Below the pieces are notes generated by a model. The model saw nothing but the letters and a program-made list of their open reading frames with translations. It made no database searches and was not told where the DNA came from. A DNA stretch of 64,000 nt from the NCBI RefSeq assembly GCF_030297135.1, contig NZ_AP028066.1:1-64000 (forward strand), given 5' to 3'. Each line of letters starts with the position of its first letter. Position 1 is the stretch's first letter. This document shows, in pieces, positions 28,601 to 33,857 of this stretch. The translations under genes were made by a program, and so were the position numbers. The stretch comes from Pseudoalteromonas apostichopi (GTDB lineage Bacteria; Pseudomonadota; Gammaproteobacteria; Enterobacterales; Alteromonadaceae).

Positions 28601-28918
28601 CTGCGATGGATTCTCATAGGAAAAACTAGGGGCTAAATTCGATTTAGTGACATTCAAAATAGAGTTTTTTACCACATTGTAATCAGACAATGACCGAGCA
28701 TTTTCTAATGTTTGACCATTAAAAGTGATGATTTGTCTAGTCAGTACAATTTGAGTCTGCTGTTCAACAAGCCCTTTAACTGTTTCAATGCTGTCACTTG
28801 GCTCAACATCGAGTGTGAAGGTCACAGTAGGTGCGATAATTGTAATCGGCATAGCCAATATAGTCATAGGCGAAATAAGCGCTATGAGGTATAGGTATTT
28901 AATAATTGTTGATAGCAT
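19646..28918 (-). CDS. Giant GlyGly-CTERM surface protein: ubiquitin-like domain, two beta-propellers, cadherin/Ig repeats
   Basis: About 3,090 residues from the ATG at 28918, chosen because AGGA lies about 8 bases upstream. Order, approximate residues: signal peptide 1-22; ubiquitin-like domain 23-92; beta-propeller of about 50-residue FDSxDTLYIxF-type repeats 95-450; VCBS/cadherin-like 450-690; second propeller 693-1043; VCBS-like; four He_PIG Ig-like repeats 1156-1523; five cadherin-like repeats with the pattern EDxxIxxxxNDxDxD 1523-2006; a fifth He_PIG; more Ig/cadherin modules; HYR-like 2373-2450; Calx-beta 2453-2555; a thrombospondin-3-like calcium segment near 2660-2686; a choice-of-anchor U-like domain; two more cadherin-like repeats. 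The C-terminus, TSGGA then a hydrophobic helix and RARR, fits GlyGly-CTERM, processed by rhombosortase after type II secretion. Adhesion is the likely role; calcium should stiffen it. Confidence 0.88.
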   Translation of the reverse strand: MLSTIIKYLYLIALISPMTILAMPITIIAPTVTFTLDVEPSDSIETVKGLVEQQTQIVLTRQIITFNGQTLENARSLSDYNVVKNSILNVTKSNLAPSFSYENPSQLLGSLSLDDSLYPNITLDNNEVPYIILKNTFNNRADVYKYVDSAWESIDGGETLADAYGETDIVFDQNNNLYIAYISGSGSSQTIVVKKLVNGNWTELGSGQISGTKIEHIDLKVDDNDILYLAYDNSTVYVKKWANNSWVNVGTQASNGNAKSPEIAFNSKNEMYVVYNKTVSPASVEVRKFNGTSWITLSSSALGAQPAIDPQIAFDSQDTLYISFINSTTYLGPVKVYKFVEDNWVSVGDTSNLSAMRKLNLLIDSNDNVLIAFNEQSTYGRGKLYAFEGEVWNLKGPIAPPEKSYYFGLVMRAVLNSSDIIYAIDLKSEVGGPFVITKENASFSNHSKSIMEGASSFRLFENVIVEDAENDNVTLTITISDTQFGSLSGTASGNAELNYDSSTGVLTLSGTVSDINASLESIELIQAANGAGQFTLTFSLTDGTDTNSAIVGTYSVIVPNKAPSIDINTGLSLDEGATKVINTQSLSASDPDDRGTGLTYTLKSVPTYGSLFVDANDNSSLDAGEKLSLNGTFTQQTLDDSKLYYKHNGTETNSDNFKFDLADGGEDDVAPIIDQSFIISITPQNDAPKISKAAKWEYVGGANFAKERISDTAIAVDRNSVVYSAFTYYLEPAGYGIAVKKYDSRTWQNISNTNLAEGSVNSNLSLAINRSDELFIAYEDSGFENKVVVKTLKNGSWTVLGGEAVSAGVANHASIAFDSADNLYLTYQDYLNNNTATVKKWDGTEWTTVGEAAIASGVTSQMKLSFDSKDTPYLAYKVDINQNNINVVKFENNSWTQVGSANFETNVMRLDFTIINDVPYVAFSKKSSQLISVNRFNGQTWELAGNSDLLGGSGFGPKIAANSDNIPFVAVNDYVNGGDVSVMQLTGNTWNHVGKAGITTKRTTFPSFAIDDNDTLLVSFGDTDNDSNASMMKYEQSIFDSFSMTTKEDSNKNLLFGGHIITDKENDNVTLTITLANNTSGKLAGTASGSANLDYDIETATLTLSGSLVDVNASLASLSYTPAADYSGSLGISFKLSDGSNTVTPVNGTITVTAVNDAPTITSQALVLATEDTAYAYQLAVTDADKDETYKFSASILPSWLSINTSTGLLVGTPSNNDVGEHNVSIKVTDSAGASDIQIFTITVANVNDKPVITSTPDTVAVEEQLYNYTVSATDIDAGDTLSYTVLGLPSWLSFNEATRSFKGTPTNDDVGSYKITVVVMDMSEEEARQSFTLTVSNVNDAPVFSSTPITTAIEDSIYNYTVSATDVDKGDTLIYSAKTLPSWLSIDAATGLVTGTPGNDDVGMHTVSLIVTDSAKETDSQMFSITVENVNDAPEFSSTPITTATEDELYSYIVSATDVDADDSLSYTALGMPSWLTFDTKTHTLSGTPTNDDVGTYNITLVVTDASKEEIKQEFTLRVVNVNDVPDVHDDKVSVDEDNSVAINILENDSDVDSGLNPASVRVVTAPTLGKTSLNTANGVITYTPNENVNGSDTFTYTVDDLDNGRSAIATVSITINSVNDAPFAKIDTAITEEDMAIEIDVALNDSDIDEGDSLDLSSLEVVTAPENGKASVQNKRILYTPNTNFNGSDTFTYRVADGSGAMSNQASVMVKVGEVNDAPIATNDAAELDEDTSIELSILDNDLDVDSDLTIDNVTITQAPANGKVSVNSTSGTIGYMPNADFFGSDSFSYSVKDDQSLMSNIAVVKLTVNSVNDAPVANDDVAQLLEDTAHSINVLGNDLDIDGSLDKSSLEVVTEPEHGSTKIVDGMISYTPNANSNGEDSFSYRVKDDLGVWSNNANVAITVTAVNDAPLANNDVIQIDEDESVIIDVTGNDSDVDGSIDEDSVKIVTEPAFGNVINNVDGTVTYTPVSNYVGFDTFTYSVLDNEGAESNTASVTITVLAVNDAPLIESAPITSATQDEAYRYVLVVNDVDSADSYKLSATELPSWLNFNPATGELSGTPSNDDVGNHAVTLLVTDAEGLTDTQTFVITVADVNDQATGGISISGEAKEGETLRVESTIDDPDGVGEFTYQWMRNGVLITGATLSEYMLTDADIGTTITVVVTYIDGHGNTETFTSGATSPVIIANVAPVAIGEQLSTNEDESITFTLGYFDENGDALTFNLVAPVSNGTLTMDVNRFMYQPNADFSGSDSFSYTVSDGVLSSEIATVTIVVNPVNDAPVTTPDNFTVNADLNEYVVLDVLANDIDVDGDALTLVKALASVGSIRIVDNKLEYLAPVGLNAKVIITYQIKDASGEVVDVTLVVNVVSTLTDITITAPEDKTIASEGLFTKVNMGTAVAMDALGNPVRVTASSKGFFAPGTHTVVWSAGEGNEQVSATQLIHVIPQVNFSKDQTATEGTYVIIKAILNGDAVTYPVVVPFTVSGDAITGEDHDLSEGEFIFKQGQREAQLIVNLIEDEQLESTETLTVHFKEPKNAVVGTLGSHTLTIAEGNVAPSVELFAAQQGMSTRLIDKQAGEVTISAFVTDANLADTHVFDWQVSDEAIIDADAIDDQFSFDPSLLAEGVYEFMVTVDDGDKTDTVKISLTVLDSLPELSAIDSDFDGINDDEEGYGDSDNDGIPDYLDASSLASNVVQEKLIESEFFLMETEPGLHLSLGNVAFKASGSNTGITEGDAVKYGHNGLGAKADNGFDYINGVFDFNVNEIPVAGQSVSVVIAQFRPIPSNAVYRKLMPTGWTEFVVDSRNRIASAPGAEGFCPPPQDVLYTEGLTEGHWCVQLTIEDGGPNDADGQVNRAIEDPSGIATLDTHNTQPVATDDVITVKRNISTYLDVLVNDTDADGDLLTLTSATVDIGEVSIISNELHFSPQAEHVGTATINYGVSDGNGGSAFAAVTVEVVENKAPQVSAIINVTTDDQSPINIDILANVTDDDNNDFTIISASADNGTVVINDDGTITYTPNVGFEGTDTVTFIISDGDGGITQGLFNVVVKAYKRVSVEHKTSGGALPLSLISLLLLLVLIRCYQYRARR
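28643..28852 (-). other. Ubiquitin-like domain at the mature N-terminus of the giant surface protein
   Basis: The 70 residues beginning MPITIIAP, directly after the likely signal-peptidase site ILA-M, align end to end with ubiquitin. Shared blocks include LxVEPSDxIExVK, FxG, LExxRxLSDYN and KxSxL. Counting by eye against remembered ubiquitin with one single-residue gap gives 30 identities in 70. The Leu8-Ile44-Val70 patch is lost (Pro, Thr, Thr), Lys48 is Gln, and there is no C-terminal Gly-Gly, since the chain runs on into a propeller. Positions matching Lys27 and Lys63 are kept. It is therefore a ubiquitin fold used as an exported domain, not a conjugable modifier. Confidence 0.85.
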
Positions 28919-29039
28919 GACGTCGTGTTCCTGTAGAAATTTCAAGCTGGTAGTAAATTCATCTAAAATGGTTTACTCGTGTTTCAGCTATTCCTTGAGG
29001 TAATTAAAATGTACGCCCCTTGCATACATCGATAATGGG

Positions 29040-29714
29040 TTAGTCGAAATAATATCTTGCGCCAATTGAGAACATCGAAGCATCAGTTGCATCTAGCGCT
29101 GCATGGTCGTAACTTAGAAAAATCTGGGTATTTTTAAAAAGATCAAAACTCGCTTCAATGCCAAAGGTGGCACTGTTACCACTGCGTTTTGCTTTAAATA
29201 ACTGTGAAGAGTTTGATTGGTATTGGTAATCTTGGTGCCAATCTAAATATCCTAACTTACCAGTCAGCGATATTATTTTGGTGATTGGCCACGACGCTAA
29301 AAGTGATACCTGAGGCCCCTTTGCTGATTCAGGGTAAATTCGTTTTATGGCCGTGTGAAAGTTGCCTAAATCGGTGACTTCGCCTGTAAAGCTGAAATGT
29401 CTCTCACCGAAATCTACATAACCGACTTGTAGTGAATAAATTGAGTTGAATTTATAACCGATTGCAGCTTGGTAACCTGCATCCGAGTCTTTAATCGAAA
29501 CAGAATCAATAATGGTCCCTTGTTCACTTAATGATGATGTTAAGTCTTTTGTGCTAAGGTCTGTGGAAGCTGAACCTATTTGCCCAGATACAAACCAGTG
29601 AGTTTGCTCGGCTTTACTATGATGACTACATAATAATAAGCCAGTAAATAGCATGACTGTCGAAAACTTAAGTTCAAAGTCATTATAACTAGTGGAAAAG
29701 TATGGCACTTTCAA
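29040..29714 (-). CDS. Outer-membrane beta-barrel protein (OmpA/OmpW-like small barrel)
   Basis: A 224-residue protein with a signal region ending near HHSKA, followed by amphipathic strands and aromatic girdles. YQAAIGYKFNSIYSLQVGYVDF, ISLTGKLGYLDWHQDY, and the C-terminal FSIGARYYFD with terminal aromatic strand are typical of eight-stranded barrels. The start appears to be TTG at 29714, with AGAGG about 6 bases upstream; an internal ATG would give a signal peptide lacking basic residues. It lies 121 bases upstream of the giant surface-protein gene on the same strand, with no terminator visible, so the two may be expressed together. No peptidoglycan-binding domain follows the barrel. Confidence 0.72.
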   Translation of the reverse strand: MKVPYFSTSYNDFELKFSTVMLFTGLLLCSHHSKAEQTHWFVSGQIGSASTDLSTKDLTSSLSEQGTIIDSVSIKDSDAGYQAAIGYKFNSIYSLQVGYVDFGERHFSFTGEVTDLGNFHTAIKRIYPESAKGPQVSLLASWPITKIISLTGKLGYLDWHQDYQYQSNSSQLFKAKRSGNSATFGIEASFDLFKNTQIFLSYDHAALDATDASMFSIGARYYFD

Positions 29715-29986
29715 AGTGAGACCTCTTTATAAGATTAATTGTAATTGCAACAAATCCACTGTTAATTACGAACATCCACTTTGTACATATCATTTACATT
29801 AGATTAAACTCCTAGCCATTCTAATGAGAAAATTCTGATTCAATATGGGTATGTGAAATTTCTGACAACCTTTGTTATTAGTTCTGAGAAAGAACTTTTG
29901 TATGATCTGAATAGCAATTAGGGACTAGTACAGCTAAATTCCCCCCCTTCGCTATTTAATACTTTTGAGCGAGAGTTGATTTTTTA

Positions 29987-30964
29987 ATGAATAACAAGTA
30001 CATACCGTATTTAACTGCTTGCATAATGATGACGTGTGTGTTTTGCGCGAGCAGCTATGCAAACCCAACTAAGCAGCTCGAAACCGCATTTGCAACCTCG
30101 TTAGTTTTAACTGATGGTGACAGTATTACCTTGGGGTTTGGTGATTTTGATCCGCAAACATTGTTTAACTCGCAACATGCTAGTAAAGATGAAGACAGTA
30201 TCGCACTTAGAAAAAAACTCAAACTCTACAGCATTCCTTATACATGGCAGCTTGATGAACCAATTTATCAGCACAAACTAAGTTTGACCGGTAGAGTCAG
30301 CTATTTAAATCAATCAGATTTTATCTCACTGTATGACAATGTCGCTGACGACTATATTTCAGAAACGGTGTATAACAGCATGATCGGTGTTAATGCAGAG
30401 AAAGCGCTTGGATCTAAATGGTCATATCAACTTGGCTTTAACAGTCACTACTTACATTACAACAATGATTACGAGTACAACTCGCCCGAATCTAGACGTA
30501 ATATACAGCCTTTAGCTGATAATCTTTACACCAACCTAAATAGTAATGCACTAGTACTAAATCCAAATGCGACCATGATTTATCGCCTGCCAAGGCACTG
30601 GGGCTATTACGAATACAAACTTAACTTTAATTACTATTATGGCTGGGCCTTGTCTCATCCTGACGGAATGAGTAATGCAGCTCCTGAAACTTGGCGTACA
30701 CTCAATGGAATTAAAGCTAAGTTTAACATGTTTAAAATAGGCCTTTTTGAGCAAGCTTTTTATATTAAAGGACAGCGAATTGATTTAGGTGGTGATGGTC
30801 GTATTGCATTTTCTACAGATCACTTTTATGAATACGGTATCGGCTTTTTATGGGACAGTAGAAAGTGGACGTCATGGTTTGACAACTTTGGCATTGGTAT
30901 CAACATTCACAACGGTAGTAGCCTCGATGGTGCAGCTATAGTCTTGTACTTTAATGAAATTTAA
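29987..30964 (+). CDS. Solitary outer-membrane autotransporter-like beta-barrel protein
   Basis: A 325-residue exported protein; signal peptide 1-25 ending ASSYA-N. The remainder is rich in aromatic, alternating strands (YQLGFNSHYLHYNNDYEY, YEYKLNFNYYYGWAL, HFYEYGIGFLWDSRKW) and ends in VLYFNEI. This matches the family called solitary outer membrane autotransporter-like beta-barrel, known from Vibrio and relatives, which lacks a passenger domain. The substrate or role is unknown. It is divergent from the small barrel gene, with 272 bases between. That gap contains a C7 run (29941-29947). The start ATG has only a weak ribosome binding site. Confidence 0.7.
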   Translation: MNNKYIPYLTACIMMTCVFCASSYANPTKQLETAFATSLVLTDGDSITLGFGDFDPQTLFNSQHASKDEDSIALRKKLKLYSIPYTWQLDEPIYQHKLSLTGRVSYLNQSDFISLYDNVADDYISETVYNSMIGVNAEKALGSKWSYQLGFNSHYLHYNNDYEYNSPESRRNIQPLADNLYTNLNSNALVLNPNATMIYRLPRHWGYYEYKLNFNYYYGWALSHPDGMSNAAPETWRTLNGIKAKFNMFKIGLFEQAFYIKGQRIDLGGDGRIAFSTDHFYEYGIGFLWDSRKWTSWFDNFGIGINIHNGSSLDGAAIVLYFNEI

Positions 30965-31037
30965 GTCTATTTTTTAAAGACAAAATTTTTAAACAGACTA
31001 TATTCTTAGACATAATTAAAATTCATGGAAGATTTAA

Positions 31038-32774
31038 ATGAAACATCACCTCGCAATCGCTTGTTCATTAATAGCCTTAACGGCTTGCGATAATCGCCCT
31101 GAACACACAGCTAAAACGCTACCTCTGCAAGTGAGTGCTGCAGATACCATTTATTATGGTGGCGATATTCTTACAATGACTGGAGATGAACCAGAATATG
31201 CACAAGCAATAGCTACCCAAGGTGACAAAATCATCTTTGTGGGTGATAAAACTAAAGCCCTTGAGTTTAAATTTGGCAAAACAAAGCTGATTGATTTACA
31301 AGGAAAAACCTTGATGCCAGGCTTTGTAGATGGTCATAGCCATGTCTACGGTGTTGGTTTGCAAGCCATGGTAGCCAATGTATTACCTAGCCCAGATGGT
31401 GATGCCAATAGTGTTGAGCAAATCGTTAATATGCTTACAGCCGCACAGAATAACCCTGATTACACCACATTTATTGAAAAAACCGGCGCTATCTTAGGCT
31501 TTGGTTACGATGATGCTGAGCTTGATAGATACCCGACTAAAATGGACTTAGACCGCGTTAGCACCGAAAAGCCAGTGATCATCATTCATACCTCGGGGCA
31601 CTTAAGTGTTGCAAACAGTAAAGCTTTAACTCTGGCTGACATCGACGAAAACACAGAAAACCCTAAAGGTGGGCTAATTCGTCGTATGGCGAACTCACAA
31701 GAACCTAATGGGGTGCTCGAAGAAAACGCGCACTTTGGTTTACTGTTTAAACTCATGCAGTCGTTTGATCCTGACTTACAAGATTTAATGCTACAAGAAG
31801 GACAAAAGCTCTACACAAAATACGGCTACACCACAGCGCAAGAAGGCCGAGCAACTCAAGAAGCCTATGATTCGATGGTAAGAGCATCAAAGGCTGATAA
31901 ATTCGTGATTGATGTGGTTGCATATGCTGATATGGCCACCAGCAGCAGTTTTATGGACTCAACCTATAACAGTAAACACTACACAAATCATTTTCGTATT
32001 GGTGGTGTAAAACTTAACTTTGATGGCTCACCGCAAGGGAAAACTGCTTGGTTATCTCATCCATACTTAAAAGCACCTGAAGGCCAAGAGCAAGGTTATG
32101 CAGGCTACCCTACTTTTAATGATGAACAAGCTTATCAATATGTAGAAACGGCCTTTGCCAATGGTTGGCAAGTGATGACACATGCAAATGGTGATGCCGC
32201 CATTGAGCAATTTTTAGATGCTGTTGAAAATGCCAATAACAAGCTTGGTAAAAAAGACAGACGCCCTGTACTTATTCATGGTCAGACAATTCGTCAAGAT
32301 CAGGTAAATCGCCTTAAAGAGTTGGGCATATTTCCATCGCTCTTCCCAATGCATACCTTTTATTGGGGCGACTGGCATGTAAATTCGGTACTTGGTCACC
32401 CCCGTGCCGATTTTATTTCACCCACTCATGCGGTTCGCAAGCAAGGATTAATGTTTAGCACCCATCATGATGCGCCAGTGGCTCTACCAAATGCTCTACG
32501 TGTATTAGATGCAACGGTTAACCGCACGACCCGTACAGATAAAGTGTTAGGCCCTGAACAACGCGTTTCTGTGTATACTGCACTACAAGCAATGACGACA
32601 TGGCCGGCGTATCAACACTTTGAAGAGACCTCAAAAGGGCAATTAAAACAAGGGATGCAAGCTGATTTAATTATCCTTGATAATAACCCGTTGAAAATAA
32701 AGCCTGAAGAGCTTCATAATTTACAAGTGTTAGAAACCATTAGCCGTGGTAAAACCGTCTACCGCAAAAATTAA
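31038..32774 (+). CDS. Lipoprotein amidohydrolase (YtcJ-like, amidohydrolase 3 family)
   Basis: A 578-residue metal-dependent hydrolase with a lipoprotein signal: hydrophobic stretch, then LTAC with the lipidated Cys near residue 17. The N-terminal composite domain leads to the metal motif MPGFVDGHSHVYG (HxH). A later HANGDAAIEQFLDA and LIHGQTI provide the next His ligands, and STHHDAPVALPN the Asp region. The family, close to YtcJ, hydrolyses N-substituted amides or formamides, but substrates differ. Export and lipidation place it in the periplasm or outer membrane. The C-terminal GMQADLIILDNNPL closes the composite domain. It is followed after 19 bases by a phosphatase gene and likely co-transcribed. 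Confidence 0.87.
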   Translation: MKHHLAIACSLIALTACDNRPEHTAKTLPLQVSAADTIYYGGDILTMTGDEPEYAQAIATQGDKIIFVGDKTKALEFKFGKTKLIDLQGKTLMPGFVDGHSHVYGVGLQAMVANVLPSPDGDANSVEQIVNMLTAAQNNPDYTTFIEKTGAILGFGYDDAELDRYPTKMDLDRVSTEKPVIIIHTSGHLSVANSKALTLADIDENTENPKGGLIRRMANSQEPNGVLEENAHFGLLFKLMQSFDPDLQDLMLQEGQKLYTKYGYTTAQEGRATQEAYDSMVRASKADKFVIDVVAYADMATSSSFMDSTYNSKHYTNHFRIGGVKLNFDGSPQGKTAWLSHPYLKAPEGQEQGYAGYPTFNDEQAYQYVETAFANGWQVMTHANGDAAIEQFLDAVENANNKLGKKDRRPVLIHGQTIRQDQVNRLKELGIFPSLFPMHTFYWGDWHVNSVLGHPRADFISPTHAVRKQGLMFSTHHDAPVALPNALRVLDATVNRTTRTDKVLGPEQRVSVYTALQAMTTWPAYQHFEETSKGQLKQGMQADLIILDNNPLKIKPEELHNLQVLETISRGKTVYRKN

Positions 32775-32793
32775 ACTTAATAGAAGGAATAAC

Positions 32794-33312
32794 ATGAAGA
32801 GCTTCATATTATTAGCGTGCGCTACTTTACTGTCTTTTTCAGTATCGGCAACACAAACGACCGCCACACAACTGGATATTCTAAATCTAAAGGCCCAGTC
32901 TGAGCATGTATTAACCTCAGGGCAGCCCAATCAAACCGATTTTGCCAAGTTAAAACAACTCGGTGTTGAGAACATCATTAACCTACGTGGTGATAACGAA
33001 ACAAATTGGTCTGAGCAAGAATTAGTGACTGAGCTTGGCATGAACTATTACCATATTCCTGTGCAATCTAAAGCTGATATTACGATTGAAAATGCCACTA
33101 AGCTTCAGGCCTTACTCAATGAGCATCAACAACAAACCACCTTACTTCACTGTGCTAGCAGCAACCGTGTTGGCGCTCTCGTTGCGCTATACAATGCCAT
33201 AACCTTAAAAAAGCCAATTGATGAAGCTGTCGAGATTGGTAAGCAGTGGGGCTTAAAAAGCCTTGAAGGGGTGGTAAGAACTAAGGTAAACGAAGAAGTT
33301 GGTCAGCCATAA
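32794..33312 (+). CDS. Periplasmic dual-specificity/tyrosine phosphatase-like protein (BLH phosphatase type)
   Basis: A 172-residue exported protein; signal peptide 1-18 ending SVSA-T. The core resembles the beta-lactamase-hydrolase-like/DUF442 phosphatase fold: SGQPNQTDFAKLKQLGVENI, INLRGDNE, and the P-loop HCASSNRVGAL, which is a complete HCx5R. I start at ATG 32794 with GAAGGA upstream; an earlier GTG lies inside the previous gene. A cysteine phosphatase in the periplasm is less common than in the cytoplasm; its substrate is unknown. The gene ends in a hairpin terminator that overlaps its last codons. Co-expression with the amidohydrolase is likely from the 19-base spacing. Confidence 0.8.
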   Translation: MKSFILLACATLLSFSVSATQTTATQLDILNLKAQSEHVLTSGQPNQTDFAKLKQLGVENIINLRGDNETNWSEQELVTELGMNYYHIPVQSKADITIENATKLQALLNEHQQQTTLLHCASSNRVGALVALYNAITLKKPIDEAVEIGKQWGLKSLEGVVRTKVNEEVGQP

Positions 33313-33330
33313 GCTGACCAAGTTTTTATT
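33299..33330 (+). terminator. Terminator overlapping the phosphatase gene end
   Basis: TTGGTCAGC (33299-33307) and GCTGACCAA (33313-33321) make a 9-bp stem with loop CATAA, followed by GTTTTTATT. The stem includes the last codons of the phosphatase gene. Confidence 0.8.
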
Positions 33331-33835
33331 ATATTGCTTTTTTCTGGCTTTCTTGTTGTTTCTTAGCTTCAACTTGCTGGAACATTGAATCAACTAGCTC
33401 AATGATTTTATCATTTGCATCAATAAACTTATCTAGACCACCACCGGTGCGATAGCTTGCCTGTGCAATTGTTTTAGATTGATCAACATTAGTGACCCAA
33501 ATATTGGCATAAGCCATATATAGAGCTAAATCCCAACGCCAGTTAGCAACATAAAATACAACAGCATCACACCCCTCTGTGTTAGCAGCTGAGATGTCGG
33601 TTTGATATGCTTGATGTTTCATAACATAATTGGCTGGGATAACACGTGTTTGTACGTTATGTTTTGCAAAACCTGATTGTAGTGATGTTACAACACCTTC
33701 TTTAACTGCTTGGTGCTCTGCAATACACACTGTTTTTGGTTTCTCCGCTTCGAAACGACTGACATCTTGTTTCGCTGCACAACCAGCAAGTACGGTTGCT
33801 GCAACAGCAACAGCTGATATTTTTGCAATATTCAT
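33329..33835 (-). CDS. Sbal_3080-type lipoprotein of unknown function
   Basis: A 168-residue lipoprotein: signal followed by the lipobox LAGC with Cys near residue 19. The body has TVCIAEHQAVKEGV, a GCDAVVFYVANWRWD block and a C-terminal Lys/Gln-rich helix. This matches the Shewanella/Alteromonadales lipoprotein family known as Sbal_3080; its function is unknown. Three Cys residues remain after lipidation sequence removal, counting the lipidated one. I start at ATG 33835, with AAGGA about 9 bases upstream, rather than the ATG 39 bases earlier, which lies within the preceding gene's end. It probably shares a transcript with the DUF5916 gene upstream. Confidence 0.7.
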   Translation of the reverse strand: MNIAKISAVAVAATVLAGCAAKQDVSRFEAEKPKTVCIAEHQAVKEGVVTSLQSGFAKHNVQTRVIPANYVMKHQAYQTDISAANTEGCDAVVFYVANWRWDLALYMAYANIWVTNVDQSKTIAQASYRTGGGLDKFIDANDKIIELVDSMFQQVEAKKQQESQKKAI

Positions 33836-33857
33836 TATGATTTTCCTTTTTATAATT

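Noticed and set aside
19646..29714. A bacterial ubiquitin-like conjugation system
   Set aside because: The domain has no Gly-Gly end, is exported, and there are no E1, E2, JAB or related genes nearby.
29941..29947. C7 tract as phase-variable promoter switch of the barrel gene
   Set aside because: Seven bases is short, and I cannot place promoter boxes around it, so there is no basis for a switch claim.
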